Assembly (NCBI GenBank): GCA_020446945.1
Contig: JAGRDS010000019.1
Span: 1 to 64,000, forward strand
DNA length: 64,000 nucleotides
Origin: Parvularculaceae bacterium
GTDB taxonomy: Bacteria; Pseudomonadota; Alphaproteobacteria; Caulobacterales; Parvularculaceae
Reading direction: 5' to 3'
Positions within the stretch are counted from its first letter, which is position 1; every line of letters begins with the position of its first letter. Shown here piece by piece: positions 56,210-64,000 of the stretch. The position numbers and the translations under genes are program-made. The notes beneath the pieces are model-generated. The model saw only the letters and a program-made list of their open reading frames with translations, was not told the DNA's origin and did no database searches.

Positions 56210-56407
56210 TCAACGGCGTATAATCTGCGGCGGAGCCGCCTTTTTCACATTGCGCTTATCCGTCAATTTCGCCTCCACTCCGCCCAATGAGATTGAGTCT
56301 CCATCGTCGAATTCAAGGCTGACGCTTTTTTTGGAGCATGTATGATTATCGATTCGCCATTTGACAATTTCTGCGAGGTTGGAAAATGATCGTGCTCCAG
56401 CATGCAA
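56210..56407 (-). CDS. Possible 65-residue protein, unrecognised
   Basis: From TTG 56407 this frame reads 65 residues with a protein-like composition ('LAEIVKWRIDNHTCSKK', then 'SLEFDDGDSISLGGVEAKL') and a basic tail 'QIIRR'. GGAAAG lies 9 bases upstream. The frame remains open far into xth, so openness alone proves nothing. A competing ATG frame (56466-56263) has less natural composition. Lies between xth and the helicase gene on the same strand. Low certainty; may be a remnant. Confidence 0.25.
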   Translation of the reverse strand: MHAGARSFSNLAEIVKWRIDNHTCSKKSVSLEFDDGDSISLGGVEAKLTDKRNVKKAAPPQIIRR

Positions 56408-56469
56408 GCAGCGCTTTCCAAAGAGCCGTATTCGGAAAAATTCCGGCGCCCATTCCCCCTGGCCATTTC

Positions 56470-57264
56470 TTACGTGATCTCCACCCAGACCGGCACATGA
56501 TCTGACGGCTTTGCTTCGCTTGTCGCGCGGCCGCGTTCGGAGCGGTCGACGCCGGCGTCCTTCAATCGATCGGCGGCTTGCGGCGAAAGGAGCAGGTGAT
56601 CGATGCGGATTCCGTGGTCTTTCTCCCAGGCGCCGCGCTGATAGTCCCAGAATGTGTAGAGCGTTTTTTCGGGATGAATTTGGCGGATTGCGTCGGTAAA
56701 GCCGAGATTCAATATTTCGCGCCAGGCGCCTCGGCTCTCCGGCCGGAAAAGCGCGTCGTCTTTCCAAGCTTTGGGATCGTGGACGTCTTCCGGTTCGGGA
56801 ATGACATTGAAATCACCTGTTATGACAAGCGCTTCTTCAAGCGTGAGCAACTCCTTTGCGTGCGCCTTCAAACGCGTCAGCCATTTCAGTTTGTAGTCGA
56901 ATTTGGGGCCGGGCGCTGGATTGCCGTTCGGCGCATAAATGCCGACGACGCGCACCGGCCTGTCGTCCGTAGGCGTTATAAGCGCCTCAATATAGCGTGC
57001 ATGATCGTCGGCGTCATCGCCGGGCAGTCCCTTGCGCGTTTCATCGACAGGATGCTTCGAAAGCAGTGCGACGCCGTTATAGGTCTTTTGTCCGTGAACA
57101 TGGACGTTGTAGCCGCGATCCTCAAACTCGCTTGCCGGAAATTTCTCATCGACGCATTTGATTTCCTGAAAGACGCAGACATCCGGTTGCGCCTTTTCGA
57201 CCCATTCGAGAATGCGCGGCAGGCGGGCGTTGATCGAATTTACATTGAAACTGGCTATCTTCAT
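56470..57264 (-). CDS. xth: Exodeoxyribonuclease III / AP endonuclease
   Basis: 264 residues of the EEP nuclease family. The N-terminus 'MKIASFNVNSINARLPRILE' is diagnostic. It has 'VCVFQEIKCVDEKFP' (metal-binding Glu near 34), 'VVGIYAPNGNP' near 110, 'ALVITGDFNVIPEPEDVHDP' near 150 and the C-terminal 'KPSDHVPVWVEI' with catalytic Asp/His. It repairs abasic sites and 3' blocking groups. ATG 57264 matches the family start; 11 extra residues upstream are not conserved. The stop lies 4 bases upstream of a possible small ORF. Confidence 0.95.
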   Translation of the reverse strand: MKIASFNVNSINARLPRILEWVEKAQPDVCVFQEIKCVDEKFPASEFEDRGYNVHVHGQKTYNGVALLSKHPVDETRKGLPGDDADDHARYIEALITPTDDRPVRVVGIYAPNGNPAPGPKFDYKLKWLTRLKAHAKELLTLEEALVITGDFNVIPEPEDVHDPKAWKDDALFRPESRGAWREILNLGFTDAIRQIHPEKTLYTFWDYQRGAWEKDHGIRIDHLLLSPQAADRLKDAGVDRSERGRATSEAKPSDHVPVWVEIT

Positions 57265-57268
57265 GATC

Positions 57269-57958
57269 TCAGTCCCGATGAAAGGTGACGAATTCATCGA
57301 GCGCCGCGCGTTCTGATCGAAGGCTGTTCACCGGCGCCGATCTATCGGGGCGCCCAAGCGCCATGCCGCAATAGAACTGTTCGGTTTCGGGAACGCCAAG
57401 GATATCGCAAACCGTCTTGGCGCGTGTCGTCCATGTTTCCTGCATGCAGGTTGCGTAACCGCGCTCTTCGGCGACCAGCGCGATCGACAGCATCAACATG
57501 CCGAGATGCGCCCATTGGCCTTTGTCGAAACGCCTATCGAGCGTGAAGAACAGGCCGACCGGCGCACCGAAAAATTCCAGATTGCGTGCGACATGCGCAA
57601 ATCGGGCGGGTTTGTCCTGACGCGGAATGCCGAGTTTTTCATACATCGCCTCGCCAAGCGCATAGCGGCGGGTGCGATAGGGCTCCCAAAGATTAGGAGG
57701 GTAGATCGCCAGTTCGCTCTCGACGGCGAATGGATTGCCGGAAAGCGATTGCTTTACCGCGTCGATTACGCGCCGCCTGGCCGCGCCGGTGACGACATGC
57801 ACCCTCCACGGCTGCAGATTGCCGCCGGAGGGTGAAAATTTCGCGGTTTCCAGAATCGTGCGGATCTCGTTTTCCGGTACAGGTTCGTCGAGAAAGGCGC
57901 GTGTCGAGATGCGCTTTTTGAGGATGGCGGATACGGATGTGTCTGTCATGTCCGCCAT
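57269..57958 (-). CDS. Nitroreductase-family FMN oxidoreductase
   Basis: This 229-residue protein has 'RISTRAFLDEPVPENEIRT' near 16 (FMN phosphate-binding Arg-Ser/Thr-x-Arg), 'AKFSPSGGNLQPWRVHVV' near 39-56 and 'YATCMQETWTTRAKTVCDILGVPE' near 165. The C-terminal 'MALGRPDRSAPVNSLRSERAALDEFV' is usual for the group. Probably an NAD(P)H-dependent reductase of nitroaromatic or quinone compounds. ATG 57949, three codons inside, is an alternative start. It precedes xth by 4 bases and may be cotranscribed. Confidence 0.9.
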   Translation of the reverse strand: MADMTDTSVSAILKKRISTRAFLDEPVPENEIRTILETAKFSPSGGNLQPWRVHVVTGAARRRVIDAVKQSLSGNPFAVESELAIYPPNLWEPYRTRRYALGEAMYEKLGIPRQDKPARFAHVARNLEFFGAPVGLFFTLDRRFDKGQWAHLGMLMLSIALVAEERGYATCMQETWTTRAKTVCDILGVPETEQFYCGMALGRPDRSAPVNSLRSERAALDEFVTFHRD

Positions 57959-57985
57959 GTCTTTCGCAAAAGTCGAAACCGGTCA

Positions 57986-58642
57986 ATGATCGCCGCTATG
58001 CTCACCCGCGGAAAACCCGTTTTTCTCCTGACGCCGGCGCTTTTCGCCGTTCTTGCGCTTTTTGCATGGAAAAGCGGGCGCAAAGTCTATGAGGTTGGGC
58101 CTGAACTCGAAATTCGTGAAGTTGGCGACGCTGTCGTGATGCGCTGGGCGCATGACGTCGCTGCGCCGATGGCGGAGCGTTTTCAAACGGCGTTCGACGA
58201 CTGGAAGGGCCGGACCGATCATATCATCATAGAACTCGATTCGCCGGGCGGCGCGCTCGCCGAAGGGCGCCTGGTTGTTGATGCGATCGAGGCGATGCGC
58301 GCGACGCACCTTGTCGCGACCCGGGTCGGTTCAGGCGACGAATGCGCTTCGATGTGCGTGCCGATCTACCTTGCGGGCGAGGAACGCATCGCGGCGCGCG
58401 ATGCGCTGTTCATGTTTCATGAGCCCTCAAGCTATGATCTCGTCACGCAAAAGCGCGTCGACAAACCCGGATTTGAACAACGAATGACGAGTAAGCGGTT
58501 TTTTGACCGCTATTTCGCGGCGTCCGAAATGGACCCGCAATGGCGCGAAAACCTGCGCGTTGCTTGGAAAGGACGCGATCTGTGGTTTACCGCTGAAGAG
58601 CTGGTTGAGCAGGGCAGCGGAGTCGTCAGAACCTTAGACTGA
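57986..58642 (+). CDS. Membrane-anchored ClpP/crotonase-like serine peptidase
   Basis: 218 residues. A single N-terminal helix (about 11-28) anchors it, leaving a periplasmic domain. That domain has the ClpP-like oxyanion segment 'IIIELDSPGGALAEG' (80-94), probable nucleophile Ser122 in 'DECASMCVPIYLAG', and His145 in 'LFMFHEPSS', 23 residues later (close to the Ser-His spacing of ClpP). Two cysteines flank the Ser (120 and 124). It is like the COG3904 periplasmic group, whose function is unknown. No Clp ATPase partner. Overlaps the convergent erpA by 9 bases. Confidence 0.78.
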   Translation: MIAAMLTRGKPVFLLTPALFAVLALFAWKSGRKVYEVGPELEIREVGDAVVMRWAHDVAAPMAERFQTAFDDWKGRTDHIIIELDSPGGALAEGRLVVDAIEAMRATHLVATRVGSGDECASMCVPIYLAGEERIAARDALFMFHEPSSYDLVTQKRVDKPGFEQRMTSKRFFDRYFAASEMDPQWRENLRVAWKGRDLWFTAEELVEQGSGVVRTLD

Positions 58643-58978
58643 AAAACTCGTGCCGCAGCCGCAGCTTGCGGTCGCGTTCGGATTTTTGATTTTGAACGCG
58701 GCGCCGATCAATTCCTCCGCGTAGTCGATTTCCGATCCGCCCAGATAGTTGAGCGAGATTTCATCGACTAGGACTGTCACGCCGTCCTTTTCAATAACGA
58801 AATCGTCGTCATTGCGTTCGCCCGTTATGGCGAATTCATACTGAAAGCCTGAACACCCCCCGCCGTTCACCGCAACGCGCAGCATCGAGCCCGCCGGCTC
58901 CTTTTCAAGGATTTTGGCGATCCGTTTCGCGGCTCGCTCGGAAAGGGTGACGCAAGGCTGCTCAAGAACATCGGACAT
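58634..58978 (-). CDS. erpA: Iron-sulfur cluster insertion protein ErpA-type (HesB/IscA)
   Basis: This 114-residue A-type carrier has the three conserved cysteines: one in 'GGGCSGFQYEF' near 50 and two in the C-terminal 'TASCGCGTSFSV'. 'NPNATASCGCG' is the family signature. It delivers Fe-S clusters to apo-targets. ATG 58978 gives the usual length; the frame extends upstream without similarity. It is divergent from dgt by 80 bases, an arrangement widespread in alphaproteobacteria. Confidence 0.93.
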   Translation of the reverse strand: MSDVLEQPCVTLSERAAKRIAKILEKEPAGSMLRVAVNGGGCSGFQYEFAITGERNDDDFVIEKDGVTVLVDEISLNYLGGSEIDYAEELIGAAFKIKNPNATASCGCGTSFSV

Positions 58979-59058
58979 GCACCCAAAATAGGGTGTGCGA
59001 ATGCGCTTTGGAAGGGGGCGCCCTTGCCGCCCGCGCCGACGCATGAAAAGACGCGGAT

Positions 59059-60252
59059 ATGGGCTTTGCAGGCCGAAATCCGATGGCGTTTCCGGCGCCG
59101 CTCGCGCCTTATGCGGCGCGGGCAGAGATAACCCGCGGGCGCCTGGTCGCCGAGGGCGAAAGCGCGACGAGAACGCCGTTCCAGCGCGACCGCGACCGCG
59201 TCGTCCATGCCGTATCATTTCGCCGCCTCAAGCATAAAACGCAGGTTTTCATCAGCCATGAAGGCGATCATTACCGCACGCGGCTGACGCACTCGCTGGA
59301 AGTTGCGCAAATTTCGCGGTCGATTGCGCGCACATTGCGCCTCGATGAAGACCTCGCCGAATGCATCGCGCTTGCGCACGATCTCGGGCATCCTCCTTTC
59401 GGTCATACCGGCGAGGATGCGTTGAAGGAATGTATGGCGGCTTTTGACGGGTTCGACCATAACGCGCAGACGCTGCGGCTGCTGACGAAACTGGAGCGAC
59501 GCCATGCGCGTTTCGACGGGCTGAACCTGACATGGGAAACGCTTGAAGGCGTCGTTAAACATAATGGCCCGCTAGCGGGGCCGCTGGCGCGAAAAGCCGA
59601 ACCATTGCCGGCGGCGATCGCCGAATACGCCGGCCAGCACGATCTCTGGCTCGACAGTTTCGCATCGCTCGAAGCGCAGGTTGCGGCGGTCTCGGACGAT
59701 ATCGCCTACAACAATCACGATGTCGACGACGGTTTGCGCGCCGGACTGATCTCGTTTGGAAGCGCGCGGGAATTGCCTCTCGTCGGGGCGGCGATCCGCG
59801 ATATCGAAAAAGCGTTTCCCGGCGTTTCGCGCGAAATTGTCATCGCCGAGGCCGTTTCGCAGCTCATCGGCGCCATGGTCGAAGATGTCGTCGCTGAATC
59901 CCGCCGCAGACTTGAGAGCGTTCGCCCGGTTGATGCGGACGCTGTTCGCCGGGCGGGCGCGGCGATGGTCGATTTCTCTCCCGGCATGAAAGACCGGCTG
60001 ACCCGGTTGCGCGCGTTTCTCCATGAAAACGTCTACCGCCATCGGGACGTCAATCGTATGAGGGAGGAGGCGAAAGACGTCGTCCGCGCGCTTTTTCGCC
60101 GTTACATGGACGATCCCGGCGCCATGCCCGTGGCCTGGCGCGCCCAAGGGACCGAGCGCCCGCGCGCCGTTTGCGACTATATCGCCGGCATGACAGACCG
60201 ATATGCGGCGCGCGAATATGAAAGATTGTTCGGGAAAGCCCCGCTCGGCTGA
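59059..60252 (+). CDS. dgt: Deoxyguanosinetriphosphate triphosphohydrolase-like protein
   Basis: 397 residues. The HD phosphohydrolase site is complete: 'RTRLTHSLEVAQI' near 75, 'ALAHDLGHPPFGHTGEDAL' near 105-123, and a later Asp in 'VSDDIAYNNHDVDDG' near 210. 'TPFQRDRDRVVHAVSFRRL' marks the type 2 subfamily. It releases triphosphate from dNTPs and helps balance nucleotide pools. ATG 59083 is an alternative start eight codons inside. In most alphaproteobacteria argS follows; here a 186-base gap leads to the SPOR gene. Confidence 0.92.
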   Translation: MGFAGRNPMAFPAPLAPYAARAEITRGRLVAEGESATRTPFQRDRDRVVHAVSFRRLKHKTQVFISHEGDHYRTRLTHSLEVAQISRSIARTLRLDEDLAECIALAHDLGHPPFGHTGEDALKECMAAFDGFDHNAQTLRLLTKLERRHARFDGLNLTWETLEGVVKHNGPLAGPLARKAEPLPAAIAEYAGQHDLWLDSFASLEAQVAAVSDDIAYNNHDVDDGLRAGLISFGSARELPLVGAAIRDIEKAFPGVSREIVIAEAVSQLIGAMVEDVVAESRRRLESVRPVDADAVRRAGAAMVDFSPGMKDRLTRLRAFLHENVYRHRDVNRMREEAKDVVRALFRRYMDDPGAMPVAWRAQGTERPRAVCDYIAGMTDRYAAREYERLFGKAPLG

Positions 60253-60438
60253 CCCGAAAATCGCCTGAATTTTCCCCAGATTAGGGGAATTGGGCTGTCC
60301 TGGTTCGACCGCTTGGCGCCGGAATGATATGCTTGCGCAACGTTTATGATTCGCTCATTGAGGGCGGCGATTGAGGGCGGATATCCGGGCGGCGCTTCAC
60401 CTGACGGTGCGGTGCGCGCCGCCGCGAAGGAGACGATC

Positions 60439-61293
60439 ATGAAGGCGGACGCCGTTTCATTTGACGACGAACTTGAAGAGTTCGAAGATTTTGACGAGGA
60501 GGACGGCGACGAGGAGCGGGGCCTGTCCGGGCTCGTCGTGCTTTTGATGGGCGTCGTCATGTTGGGCGCGCTCGCCTCGGTGGTGTGGATCGCCTACAAG
60601 CAGGGCATCCGGAACGGGCAGGCGCAAAATGGCGCGCCGATCGTTACGGCGGAACCTGAGCCGCTCAAGATCGAAAACAATATCGCCGATGCAGCCGACG
60701 GCGAGGGGCTCGCGGTTTATGACCGCCTCGGCGGCGGCGATTCAGAACCTGTCGAAGCGATTGCTTCAGGCCCTGAAGAGCCGGTGTCGCGGTCCACCGA
60801 AGATCCGATCGGCGCCATTACGGCGCAGATCGGCGATCCCGCCGGGCTAGCCGATGATGCGGTATCGGATCGTATCGCCGAACTCGCGGCGCAGGACGAG
60901 GCGCTCAATTCAAGCCCGCCTGCGGCGACGCCCGCACCGGACATCATGCCCGAGGCGACGCCCGCGACCGCGCCGACCGCTGCGAGCGTGAAAACGCCGA
61001 ATGCGTCGCAATCCCGCGCCGCGGTTTCCACGAGCGCGCTTTCCGGTTCTCACCTTGTTCAGGTCGGCGCCTTCCGGTCACAGGAAGAAGCCGACGCCCA
61101 ATGGTCGAAGCTGCAGGGGAAGCTGTCCGACTTTCTCGCCGGCAAGTCCGATGACATCGAGCGCGCCGATCTCGGCGCCAAGGGTGTCTATTACCGCCTT
61201 CGCATCGGCCCGTTTGCGTCCTCCGATGCGGCCAAGACTTTTTGCGCCGGCCTTAAAGAGCGCGGAACGGACTGCCTCATCAAGGCGAAATAA
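60439..61293 (+). CDS. SPOR-domain membrane protein
   Basis: 284 residues. A strongly acidic N-terminus (Asp/Glu-rich, about 5-28), one membrane helix near 34-55 ('LVVLLMGVVMLGALASVVW'), and a long Ala/Pro/Thr linker precede a C-terminal SPOR domain ('LVQVGAFRSQEEADAQWSKL' near 203-222 to 'YYRLRIGPFASSDAAKTFC'). SPOR domains bind denuded peptidoglycan glycans at division sites. ATG 60439 follows AAGGAG by 6 bases; the earlier ATG 60346 lacks a site. It lies directly before nagZ. Confidence 0.9.
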   Translation: MKADAVSFDDELEEFEDFDEEDGDEERGLSGLVVLLMGVVMLGALASVVWIAYKQGIRNGQAQNGAPIVTAEPEPLKIENNIADAADGEGLAVYDRLGGGDSEPVEAIASGPEEPVSRSTEDPIGAITAQIGDPAGLADDAVSDRIAELAAQDEALNSSPPAATPAPDIMPEATPATAPTAASVKTPNASQSRAAVSTSALSGSHLVQVGAFRSQEEADAQWSKLQGKLSDFLAGKSDDIERADLGAKGVYYRLRIGPFASSDAAKTFCAGLKERGTDCLIKAK

Positions 61294-61300
61294 GCCCGTT

Positions 61301-62323
61301 ATGGCGCGCGCGATCATTCTCGATTGCGAGGGCGCACGCCCGACCAGCGAAGAAAAGGCGTTCTATCGCGACGCGGACCCGTGGGGATTCATTCTTTTCG
61401 CGCGGCATTGCCGTACGGCGGACGATGTGCGCGCGGTCTGCTCGGAATTGCGCGAAAGCGTCGGGCGCGCCGCGCCGATTCTGATCGACCAGGAAGGCGG
61501 GCGCGTGACGCGCATGAAGCCGCCGGTGTTCCCGACCCATCCGCCGCCGGCCGTATTCGGCCGTTTGTGGAAGCTCGATCCGCACGAGGCGGTTGAGGCC
61601 GCGCGGCTGAACGCAATGTTGATCGGGCGCATGTGCTCGGAACATGGCGTCAATGTCGATTGCGCGCCGATGCTCGACGCACCGCAAATCGACGCCGACA
61701 AGGTGGTGATCGGCGATCGCGCCATCGCGACCCATGTCGATCAGATTATCGCGCTTGGCCGCGCGGTGATCGAAGGGCTGATGGAGGGCGGCGTGCTTCC
61801 GGTCATCAAACACCTGCCCGGGCACGGGCGCGCGACGGTCGACAGCCATTATGCATTGCCGCGCGTCACTGCGACCATTCGTGATCTGCGCGAGACGGAT
61901 TTCGTTCCGTTCAAGGCTCTTAATGATGCGCCGATCGGCATGACGGCGCATATCGTTTATGACGCCTATGACCCGGAACGTTGCGGAACAATGTCGCCGA
62001 CGGTCGTTGAAAACGTCATTCGCGGCGAAATCGGCTTTGACGGGCTGTTATTGTCAGACGATCTGAAAATGCGCGCGCTCGGCGGACCGGTCGCCGAGCG
62101 GGTCAGGGAAACGATCGCTGCGGGCGTTGATATCGCGTGCTGCTGCAATTTCTCTTTCGCTGAAATGGTTGAGGCGGCCGGCGCTGCGCCGATTTTGTCC
62201 GGCAAGGCGCTTCAGCGCGCCGAAAAAGCGCTTGAGCGCGCCCCCGGGGCGGCCTTGCAGAGCGACGCCGCCAAGGACTATGAGCGGCTTGCAAAGCTGA
62301 TCGAGCCAGCCCTTTTCGCCTGA
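61301..62323 (+). CDS. nagZ: Beta-N-acetylhexosaminidase
   Basis: This 340-residue GH3 enzyme removes GlcNAc from anhydro-muropeptides in cell-wall recycling. It has 'LIDQEGGRVTRMKPP' near 63, the catalytic loop 'VIKHLPGHGRATVDSHYALP' near 170-190 (His/Asp general acid-base) and nucleophile Asp in 'DGLLLSDDLKMRAL' near 250. Single-domain GH3 length. The ATG lies 8 bases after the SPOR stop; the two are presumably cotranscribed. Confidence 0.94.
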   Translation: MARAIILDCEGARPTSEEKAFYRDADPWGFILFARHCRTADDVRAVCSELRESVGRAAPILIDQEGGRVTRMKPPVFPTHPPPAVFGRLWKLDPHEAVEAARLNAMLIGRMCSEHGVNVDCAPMLDAPQIDADKVVIGDRAIATHVDQIIALGRAVIEGLMEGGVLPVIKHLPGHGRATVDSHYALPRVTATIRDLRETDFVPFKALNDAPIGMTAHIVYDAYDPERCGTMSPTVVENVIRGEIGFDGLLLSDDLKMRALGGPVAERVRETIAAGVDIACCCNFSFAEMVEAAGAAPILSGKALQRAEKALERAPGAALQSDAAKDYERLAKLIEPALFA

Positions 62324-62388
62324 CATTTGGGGGCGAAAGTGGAAAAAGAACGCACGGACGCGGCGAGAATCGCCGTCTAGGTGAGCGG

Positions 62389-63273
62389 ATGAGCGAGGAA
62401 GCCATAATCAAGGCGGATGAGGCGTCGGGGGAAGAGCCTTTTGACGCGCCGGTGCGCCGCAATGCGGGCGAGCCTTCGTCAGACGAGGACGTCGATGCGC
62501 TGATTGTCAATCTCGACGTTTACGAAGGTCCGCTACACGTCCTTCTCGAACTTGCGCGCGTTCAAAAGGTCGATTTGCGCAAGATCTCGATGATCAAGCT
62601 TGTTGATCAATATATTGAATTCATCGCCGCTGCGCGCGCCAGGAGCCTTGAACTCGCCGCCGACTATCTCGTGATGGCGTCGTGGCTCACCTATCTAAAA
62701 TCGAAAATCTTGATCCCGACCGTCGATGACGGAACCGGTGAGCCGACTGCGGACGAAATGGCGGCGCGCCTCGCCTTTCAGCTCCAGCGTCTAGAAGCGA
62801 TGCGCAAGGCGTCTGACGCCTTGTTCGCCATGCCGCAACTTGGTTTGCAGGTTTTTCCGCGCGGCCTGCCGGAAGGCGTCCGCGTACTGAAAACGCCGCT
62901 CTGGCAGGCTGACCTATTTGAACTTTTAAACGCCTACGCCAGACAGCGCGTCGCCGCGGTCGACCGGACATACAAGATCGACCCGCCGAAAGTCTTCTCG
63001 ATCGAAGATGCGCGCGCGCGGATCGAACGCATGCTCGGCGCGATCCCGGAATGGACGGATCTGACGAAAGTATCGCCGCCGAAGGACGTAGATGCGCCGG
63101 CCGCTTCTGTCGTCGCTAGCTCGTTTAACGCCGCGCTTGAATTCGCCAAGAACGGCGCGCTTGAAATTCGGCAACTGGGCCATTTCGAACCGATCTATGT
63201 GCGCCGGCGCCGCGATGCGCCGAAGGCGGCTGCGACAATGACGACTGACGAAAAAACGGAGGCTCTTGAATGA
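62389..63273 (+). CDS. scpA: Segregation and condensation protein A
   Basis: This 294-residue kleisin links SMC heads. An acidic N-terminal extension of about 40 residues precedes the core 'LDVYEGPLHVLLELARVQKVDL' (split near 42-63), 'ISMIKLVDQYIEFI', 'DYLVMASWLTYLKSKILIP', and the C-terminal winged helix ending near 'RQLGHFEPIYVRR'. It forms a complex with ScpB, whose gene overlaps by 4 bases, and with SMC, encoded elsewhere. Confidence 0.94.
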   Translation: MSEEAIIKADEASGEEPFDAPVRRNAGEPSSDEDVDALIVNLDVYEGPLHVLLELARVQKVDLRKISMIKLVDQYIEFIAAARARSLELAADYLVMASWLTYLKSKILIPTVDDGTGEPTADEMAARLAFQLQRLEAMRKASDALFAMPQLGLQVFPRGLPEGVRVLKTPLWQADLFELLNAYARQRVAAVDRTYKIDPPKVFSIEDARARIERMLGAIPEWTDLTKVSPPKDVDAPAASVVASSFNAALEFAKNGALEIRQLGHFEPIYVRRRRDAPKAAATMTTDEKTEALE

Positions 63274-64000
63274 CGCCGACGGATGAAACCGCGATTGATG
63301 AAGCGCTTGACGAGGCGATTGACGAGGCGATTGACGGTGGGCGCGCCCGCAATTTTGACGCGATGGATGTTCGCGAGACGCAAGAAGCGCTCGCCGAGGA
63401 ACTGGAAGCGATGGTAGACGAGGATACGCCGGCGCAGGAAAATCTGGATGCGCTAGAACAGGACGCGGCGGACGCCGTCTGGTCGGCGGCGCAGATGGCC
63501 GAACATTTGCGCATGGCCGAAGCGCTGCTGTTCGCCGCCGTCGAACCGCTTGACGAAGAGGCGATCGCCGCGCGCCTGCCGGAAGGCGCGGACATTACGA
63601 CATTGATCGAGACCCTGACGCTCCAATATGAAAATCGCGGCGTCGTCCTTTCAAAGGCGGCCGGCAAATACCGTTTCGTCACCGCGCCGGACGTTGCGCA
63701 CGTGCTTGAAAAAGAAAAAATCGAACCGCGGAAACTGACGCGCGCGGCGCTCGAAACGCTTGCAATCATCGCCTATCATCAGCCCTGCACACGCGCAGAC
63801 ATCGAAGATGTCAGGGGTGTCGCAGTTTCGCCCGGCTCGCTCGACCAATTGATGGAAATCGGCTGGATCCGCATGCGCGGGCGCCGGCGTACGGCGCCTG
63901 GCCGGCCGATCCTTTACGGTACGACGCAATCGTTCCTTGAGCATTTCAATCTTGAAAGCGTCACCGACCTACCGGGCATGGCTGATCTGAAAGCCGCCGG
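63270..64000 (+). CDS. scpB: Segregation and condensation protein B (3' end off window)
   Basis: About 243 residues are visible before the right edge. An unusual acidic N-terminal extension of about 75 residues, starting with Ala-Ile-Asp-Glu repeats, precedes the tandem winged-helix core: 'MAEALLFAAVEPLDEEAIA', 'YRFVTAPDVAHVLE', 'ALETLAIIAYHQPCTRADIEDVRGV' (split near 165-190) and 'GRPILYGTTQSFLEHFNL'. It dimerises and stabilises ScpA-SMC. The ATG overlaps the scpA stop as ATGA. Confidence 0.94.
   Translation, partial: MTPTDETAIDEALDEAIDEAIDGGRARNFDAMDVRETQEALAEELEAMVDEDTPAQENLDALEQDAADAVWSAAQMAEHLRMAEALLFAAVEPLDEEAIAARLPEGADITTLIETLTLQYENRGVVLSKAAGKYRFVTAPDVAHVLEKEKIEPRKLTRAALETLAIIAYHQPCTRADIEDVRGVAVSPGSLDQLMEIGWIRMRGRRRTAPGRPILYGTTQSFLEHFNLESVTDLPGMADLKAA
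63291..63338. repeat. Four tandem 12-bp units in the 5' end of scpB
   Basis: The units GCGATTGATGAA, GCGCTTGACGAG, GCGATTGACGAG and GCGATTGACGGT are consecutive. They encode Ala-Ile/Leu-Asp-Glu/Gly tetrapeptides in the acidic N-terminal extension of ScpB. Being a multiple of three, copy-number change would not shift the frame. Confidence 0.75.

Overview
The window looks like a chromosomal segment of an alphaproteobacterium. It is GC-rich (by eye roughly 58-60%), and several local gene orders are characteristic of that class: erpA divergent from a dGTPase gene, then SPOR gene-nagZ-scpA-scpB; pgeF-midA-lgt; and a folB/pteridine-reductase/PTPS block. Enzyme content suggests an aerobic heterotroph of the Hyphomonadales/Parvularculaceae kind, but that placement is inference. 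I see no insertion sequences, integrases, phage genes or CRISPR arrays. Almost every base is in a gene, with many ATGA/TGATG overlaps.

Layout. 1-6.5 kb: an SLC13-type transporter cut by the left edge, a flavin reductase, a 3-hydroxyisobutyrate dehydrogenase-like enzyme, an LCAD-like acyl-CoA dehydrogenase with an SDR, and a TRIC-family membrane protein, then tRNA-Gly(TCC). 6.8-13.2 kb: a hybrid histidine kinase and an SDR-hyuA-hyuB cluster. 13.4-22.1 kb: the complete branched-chain 2-oxoacid dehydrogenase complex (E1 alpha, E1 beta, E2, E3), running directly into a tightly overlapped series of retropepsin-like 'zinc protease', RimK ligase, aspartoacylase/AstE-like hydrolase, GNAT acetyltransferase and ureohydrolase. 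22.1-33.3 kb: prs, pgeF, midA, lgt, ubiK, a YbjN-like gene, proC, an EnvZ/OmpR-type pair, pgsA, a DUF2330 protein with a lone RnfD/NqrB-like membrane protein, and upp head-to-head with a yeast-type cytosine deaminase. 33.9-40.2 kb: a PepSY membrane protein, uvrC, a pterin block (PTPS homologue, folB, PTR1-type reductase) and a Ca/Na antiporter. 40.5-48.6 kb: a PAS protein, a class V aminotransferase, mmsA, GFA, DedA, DUF1330, HIBCH, a glycosyltransferase and two PilZ proteins. 48.7-64 kb: an Atm1-type ABC exporter, a very large PAS hybrid kinase, DUF3137, a RecD-like helicase, xth, a nitroreductase, a membrane-anchored ClpP-like protease, erpA, dgt, a SPOR protein, nagZ, scpA, and scpB cut by the right edge.

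How it works together. Valine catabolism is well represented but scattered: BCKDH, an acyl-CoA dehydrogenase, HIBCH, a HIBADH-like enzyme and MmsA could together take 2-oxoisovalerate to propionyl-CoA. Upp plus the cytosine deaminase gives cytosine to UMP salvage. The most intriguing unit is the five-gene run after lpd, whose enzyme classes (RimK-type amino-acid ligase, aspartoacylase-like hydrolase, N-acetyltransferase, peptidase, ureohydrolase) suggest an undescribed glutamylation or N-acetyl-dipeptide pathway. The pterin block is also unusual because its PTPS homologue lacks the catalytic cysteine and its SDR carries the Asp/Tyr/Lys active site of PTR1.
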